9,049 nt of DNA from assembly GCA_017959485.1 (NCBI GenBank), contig JAGDAM010000258.1, forward strand, positions 1-9,049. The letters are read 5' to 3'. Position 1 is the stretch's first letter; each line of letters begins with the position of its first letter. The notes beneath the pieces are model-generated. The model saw only the letters and a program-made list of their open reading frames with translations, was not told the origin of the DNA and did not search any database. This document shows positions 6,159 through 9,049 of the stretch, piece after piece. This DNA comes from Clostridia bacterium (GTDB lineage: Bacteria > Bacillota_A > Clostridia > Oscillospirales > CAG-272). A program made the position numbers and the translations under genes.

Positions 6159-7180
6159 ACGGAAAAAGGATAAGACTCGGTCATTATATGACGGGGCACG
6201 ACCACAGCGCCGCAAAGCTCGGATGCGCTCTCTCGCACCCGGAACTGTTCGAGGTGGTCGGCTGCGTTGCCGAAAGCCCCGAACGCGAAGCGGAACTGCG
6301 CGGCAGGGAACCGTATTCTTCGGTGAGATTCATGACCCGCGAACAGCTGCTCGAGGAGGGCGTCGACGCCGTTCTGGTGGAGAGTTACGACCTCGATCTC
6401 GTCCGCGATTCGGTGTTCTGGGCGGAGAACGGGATACACATCCACATGGACAAACCGGCGGGCGGCAGCGTGGACGAATTTGCCGCGCTGTTAAGGACGT
6501 GCCGCAGGACCGGCGCGCGCCTGCAGACCGCGTACATGTACCGTTACAATCCAGCTTTCCTCGACTGCAAGCGCAGGATAGCCTCCGGCGAACTGGGAGA
6601 GATATATCAGGTCTGCGCCGTGATGAACACCTGTCACGATCCCGAAAAGCGCAGGTGGATAAGCAGACTTCCCGGGGGGATCATGTTTTATCTGGGATGC
6701 CATATGGCGGATCTTGTCTGCAATATCATGGGTATGCCGGACGATATACACGCTTATATCAAGCGTACCGGGTTCGACGGAGTGGACTGTCAGGACTTTG
6801 CTCTCGCTGCCTTCGAGTATCCGCACGGGGTGTCGATAGTAGAGGCGGCGTCGACCGAGGTCAACGGTTACGGCAGACGCCAGCTAGTCGTATGCGGAAG
6901 CGAGGGGACCTACGAGATCATGCCTCTGGAATGTCCGATGAAGGCATACCTGACGCTGAAGCGCGATTCCAGGACCTATCGCGACTGCAGACGTCAGCTG
7001 GATTTTCCGAAGGACCTCTCAGGTACCGCGAGGTATGACGACCTGCTGTATGATTTCGCGGCGATGGTAAGAGGAGAAAAGGAAAACCCGTATTCTTTCG
7101 AATACGAGCTGAATCTTCACAGGATAATAATGTACTGCTGCGGCGCCGGAAACGACTGGAAGACGCCGGTAAGTATATGA
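6155..7180 (+). CDS. Gfo/Idh/MocA-family oxidoreductase
   Basis: A 341-residue protein. The ATG (6155-6157) overlaps the TGA of the preceding gene (ATGA), a sign of translational coupling. The same frame is open further upstream to 6077, but those codons lie inside the dehydrogenase gene. The N-terminal Rossmann part has an unusual glycine turn (GHYMTGHDHSAA, 9-20) instead of GxGxxG. HMDKPAGG (97-104) is the EKP motif with Asp in place of Glu and Lys100 as the usual catalytic lysine. MYRYNP (128-133) and GGIMFYLGCHMAD (174-186) follow, the latter keeping the family His183 and Asp186 but with Tyr where Asp is most common. The family performs NAD(P)-dependent oxidation or reduction of sugars, inositols and amino sugars, sometimes as part of elimination or epimerisation. 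With the dehydrogenase it probably works on one sugar-like compound in the cytoplasm. Confidence 0.9.
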   Translation: MNGKRIRLGHYMTGHDHSAAKLGCALSHPELFEVVGCVAESPEREAELRGREPYSSVRFMTREQLLEEGVDAVLVESYDLDLVRDSVFWAENGIHIHMDKPAGGSVDEFAALLRTCRRTGARLQTAYMYRYNPAFLDCKRRIASGELGEIYQVCAVMNTCHDPEKRRWISRLPGGIMFYLGCHMADLVCNIMGMPDDIHAYIKRTGFDGVDCQDFALAAFEYPHGVSIVEAASTEVNGYGRRQLVVCGSEGTYEIMPLECPMKAYLTLKRDSRTYRDCRRQLDFPKDLSGTARYDDLLYDFAAMVRGEKENPYSFEYELNLHRIIMYCCGAGNDWKTPVSI

Positions 7181-7209
7181 TCTATTGACGGAAGGAGACC
7201 GGAATAATA

Positions 7210-8757
7210 ATGAAAAGACCCGTTTTGCTGAGAACGGCCGCCGCCCTGACGGCTGCCGTGCTGATCCTGCTAGCCTGCCCGCTCGGCGCATTTTCCGCCG
7301 ATGCCGAAACGGTCGAGTACGAGATCACAGACGCCGACAAACAGTGGTACGACGCTGCGGCTCCGGAATACACGATCTCTACAAAGGGAGAACTCGCCTT
7401 CTTTGCCGAACTCGCGAAGACCAACAGCTTTGCCGGCAAGACGGTAAGGCTCGGAGCCGACATCGTCTGGAACGATGGCGAGGCCGACGCGTTCGGATTC
7501 ACTGCCGCGCCGGGGACACGGCTGACCGGGTGGAACCCCATCGGTCCCGGAACGTCGAACCCGTTCCAGGGCGTTTTCGACGGTCAGGGACACACGATCT
7601 CAGGCATCTACATCAAAAGCAACGCACAGAATATGGGATTGTTCGGAGTGATCAAAAACTCCACTATCCGCGACCTGAAGCTGTCGGACTGCTATATCGA
7701 GCTTTACAAGGACGGCGAACCGAACCCGTCGTGGGCCGGTATAGTAGCCTCCCAGTCCTGGGGCGACAACATCATGTCGGGAATCGTCGTGACCAACAGC
7801 TATCTTCTGGGGGACATAGCCGAAAGTTCATACCTCGGAGCTCTTGTGGGCTGCGCGGCCAGCGCCTCGGGGAAAAACGAATATAAAAACTGCTCCTTCA
7901 CCGGTGCGATCCGCGGTAAGGACGCCGTCGGCGGACTGATCGGACTTGTGAGAAACAAGAAGACGGCCGTGATCACGAACTGCGTCTGCGACGCCGATAT
8001 AACCGCGGCCACCGACTGCGGCGGTATTGTCGGCCGTCTATGCGGTAACTGTGAGTTGAGAAACACGTTTTTCCTGGGAACCGTCACCTGCGATACCGCC
8101 GGGAAATCCGCCGGCCTCTGCTATCTCGAGAAGAAGGACCAGGGCGGTACCGCTCAGGTGGATCCCTCGACGGCTCTTTTCGCCGACTGCTATACCCAGA
8201 GCGACCTTGCTCCGGTGGCGTCCGCCCCGGGCGAATCAAAATACGACGTCTCGGCGGGCTACGACGGCGCTGAACCTGCTCCGTACGCGCTGCTCGGGAC
8301 CGACGCCGACGCCGCGGCACTCGCCGCGCTGTTCAAACCTCTGACCGAGGTATCCGGTACCCAGTCGGTCTATACCGCCGCGGCGCAGGAGTACACGGCG
8401 GACGGAAAACGCGGAGCGAGACTCGTTGCCGCCGTCAGGGATATCGGCCAGGCGAAATACGCCGGGTTCAATATCAGCGTCATGACTTCCGGCGGCAGAC
8501 TCGATCTCGGGAATATGTACTGCACGCAGATATTCGGGGTCCTCGAGGAGCGCGGGGGCGCGGCAACGATGACCGCGACGTCGCTCGGGGCGGGACACCT
8601 TTTCGCCCTTTCGTTCAGGGGGATTCCCGAGGAGGGATGCGCGATCTTCGTCGCGACGCCGTTTACCGGTACCGGTCCGTCGTCCCCGGCGTACGGCCGG
8701 ACTTCGGTGGCGGTGTTCATCAACGGATATGCTGTCTGCTTCTGCGACTGCCGCTGA
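7210..8757 (+). CDS. Second secreted GLUG/beta-helix surface protein, C-terminal domain unknown
   Basis: A 515-residue protein. The signal peptide ends around AFSA|DA (30/31). Residues 53-146 repeat the start of the GLUG type seen in the gene at 1031: YTISTKGELAFFAELAKTN, WNPIGPGTSNPFQGVFDG, QGHTISGIYI and MGLFG. Weaker rungs follow: ALVGCAAS (211), VGGLIGLV (240), CGGIVGRLCG (270) and NCVCDADITA (257). From about 375 to the end is a separate, mostly beta domain (RGARLVAAVRDI, YAGFNIS, CTQIFGVL, LGAGHLFALSFRGIP, AVFINGYAVCFCDCR) with no anchor, so the protein is probably secreted or held non-covalently. GGAAGGAG-type site at 7190-7197 precedes the ATG by 12 nt, slightly long. It lies 29 nt after the Gfo gene with no terminator, so it is placed in the operon. 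No catalytic residues are recognised. Confidence 0.85.
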   Translation: MKRPVLLRTAAALTAAVLILLACPLGAFSADAETVEYEITDADKQWYDAAAPEYTISTKGELAFFAELAKTNSFAGKTVRLGADIVWNDGEADAFGFTAAPGTRLTGWNPIGPGTSNPFQGVFDGQGHTISGIYIKSNAQNMGLFGVIKNSTIRDLKLSDCYIELYKDGEPNPSWAGIVASQSWGDNIMSGIVVTNSYLLGDIAESSYLGALVGCAASASGKNEYKNCSFTGAIRGKDAVGGLIGLVRNKKTAVITNCVCDADITAATDCGGIVGRLCGNCELRNTFFLGTVTCDTAGKSAGLCYLEKKDQGGTAQVDPSTALFADCYTQSDLAPVASAPGESKYDVSAGYDGAEPAPYALLGTDADAAALAALFKPLTEVSGTQSVYTAAAQEYTADGKRGARLVAAVRDIGQAKYAGFNISVMTSGGRLDLGNMYCTQIFGVLEERGGAATMTATSLGAGHLFALSFRGIPEEGCAIFVATPFTGTGPSSPAYGRTSVAVFINGYAVCFCDCR

Positions 8758-8772
8758 GAGGATGAGGTGATA

Positions 8773-9049
8773 ATGATGAAAAAAAGAATGATTACGTCTC
8801 TTGCCGCCGCCGCTCTGCTGCTTGCGCTGACGTTCACCGGATGCGGTCCGGGCAGCGGAAGCGAGACGACGCCGCCTCCGTCGAATACGACGGCTCCGGT
8901 TCCGGAGACTGACCCCGTACCTGAGATCCTGGCGGTCGCCGGGATCACGAAGGACGACCGCACGCTCACGGTCGCCGATGAAAGCGGCGAGACCTTCGAG
9001 GTCGACGGCAAGATCAGAGTAACGGCCGGCGCCACCTGGGCGATATTCC
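8773..9049 (+). CDS. N-terminal part of a lipoprotein, truncated by window end
   Basis: The frame opens at ATG 8773 (a second ATG at 8776) and is still open at 9049, so only about 92 residues are seen. The signal peptide (MMKKRM, then a Leu/Ala core) ends in FTGC with Cys24, a lipobox. Next is a Ser/Thr/Pro/Glu-rich linker, then a beta-type segment with ILAVAGITKDDRTLTV and VTAGATWAIF. GAGGTGA at 8764-8770 matches the 16S tail and suits either ATG, with 8776 giving the more usual spacing. It begins 15 nt after the GLUG stop, so it belongs to the same operon. I recall AGATW-type segments in beta-sandwich domains of clostridial surface proteins, but I cannot name the family. Confidence 0.82.
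   Translation, partial: MMKKRMITSLAAAALLLALTFTGCGPGSGSETTPPPSNTTAPVPETDPVPEILAVAGITKDDRTLTVADESGETFEVDGKIRVTAGATWAIF

Larger units (their letters stand above)
3586..9049 (+). other. Predicted operon: binding lipoprotein, MDR, Gfo, GLUG protein, lipoprotein
   Basis: Five genes in one direction have gaps of 3, -4, 29 and 15 nt and no visible hairpin terminator between them. The promoter is the one at 3563-3591. The end lies beyond the window. The unit combines two cytoplasmic oxidoreductases with three exported proteins, and no permease, ATPase, kinase or hydrolase is seen in the part available. Confidence 0.75.

Noticed and set aside
4962..6215. Long open frame (417 codons) on the minus strand opposite the dehydrogenase gene
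   Set aside because: It crosses the end of one confident gene, all of a second and the start of a third on the plus strand, with Arg-rich low-complexity translation and no ribosome binding site logic.
7185..7886. Plus-strand frame of 233 codons overlapping the second GLUG gene
   Set aside because: The translation is Arg/Gly-rich and featureless, while the other frame has a signal peptide and GLUG motifs.

Overview
The window looks like a chromosomal stretch from an uncultured, moderately high-GC Bacillota species, probably a gut-type clostridium of the Oscillospiraceae kind. This is inferred from AAGGAGG-type ribosome binding sites, lipoprotein signal peptides with a lipobox, a C-terminal PPTGD-membrane-basic tail, GLUG-type surface proteins, and a solute-binding protein of the clostridial NDATY/EWT style. 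No rRNA, tRNA, CRISPR array, transposase or riboswitch was seen.

Layout. (1) Positions 1-803 hold the 3' end of a surface or lipoprotein gene, with a run of V/A-T-E-P repeats and a C-terminal domain I do not recognise. (2) Positions 804-1030 are non-coding. They carry a hairpin terminator, a 17-bp element and a promoter. (3) 1031-2605 encodes a secreted GLUG/beta-helix surface protein with a possible sortase-type anchor. (4) A perfect 19-bp hairpin (2626-2670) separates it from a convergent AraC-family regulator gene (2688-3491, minus strand). (5) The 141-bp divergent region 3492-3632 holds overlapping back-to-back promoters and an exact second copy of the 17-bp element. (6) A tightly packed plus-strand operon starts at 3633: solute-binding lipoprotein, medium-chain dehydrogenase, Gfo/Idh/MocA oxidoreductase, second GLUG surface protein, and a lipoprotein cut off by the window end. 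Intergenic gaps are 3, -4, 29 and 15 nt, and no internal terminator is visible.

How the genes may work together. The AraC-type protein probably senses a small molecule, plausibly a sugar or cyclitol, and controls the operon. The 17-bp element lies 44 nt upstream of the operon's TATAAT and 43 nt upstream of the TATAAT of the separate GLUG gene at 1031. It also lies just after the predicted start of the regulator's own transcript. This predicts one regulon with activation at the two plus-strand promoters and autoregulation of the regulator. The products would be a binding lipoprotein, two NAD(P)-type oxidoreductases and two related surface proteins. No permease, ATPase, kinase or glycosidase is present in the window, so the substrate and the means of uptake are unknown.

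The most interesting observations are the shared element with conserved promoter spacing, the combination of surface GLUG proteins with an MDR/Gfo oxidoreductase pair in one regulated unit, and an MDR enzyme that lacks the usual zinc ligands. These are predictions from sequence reading only.
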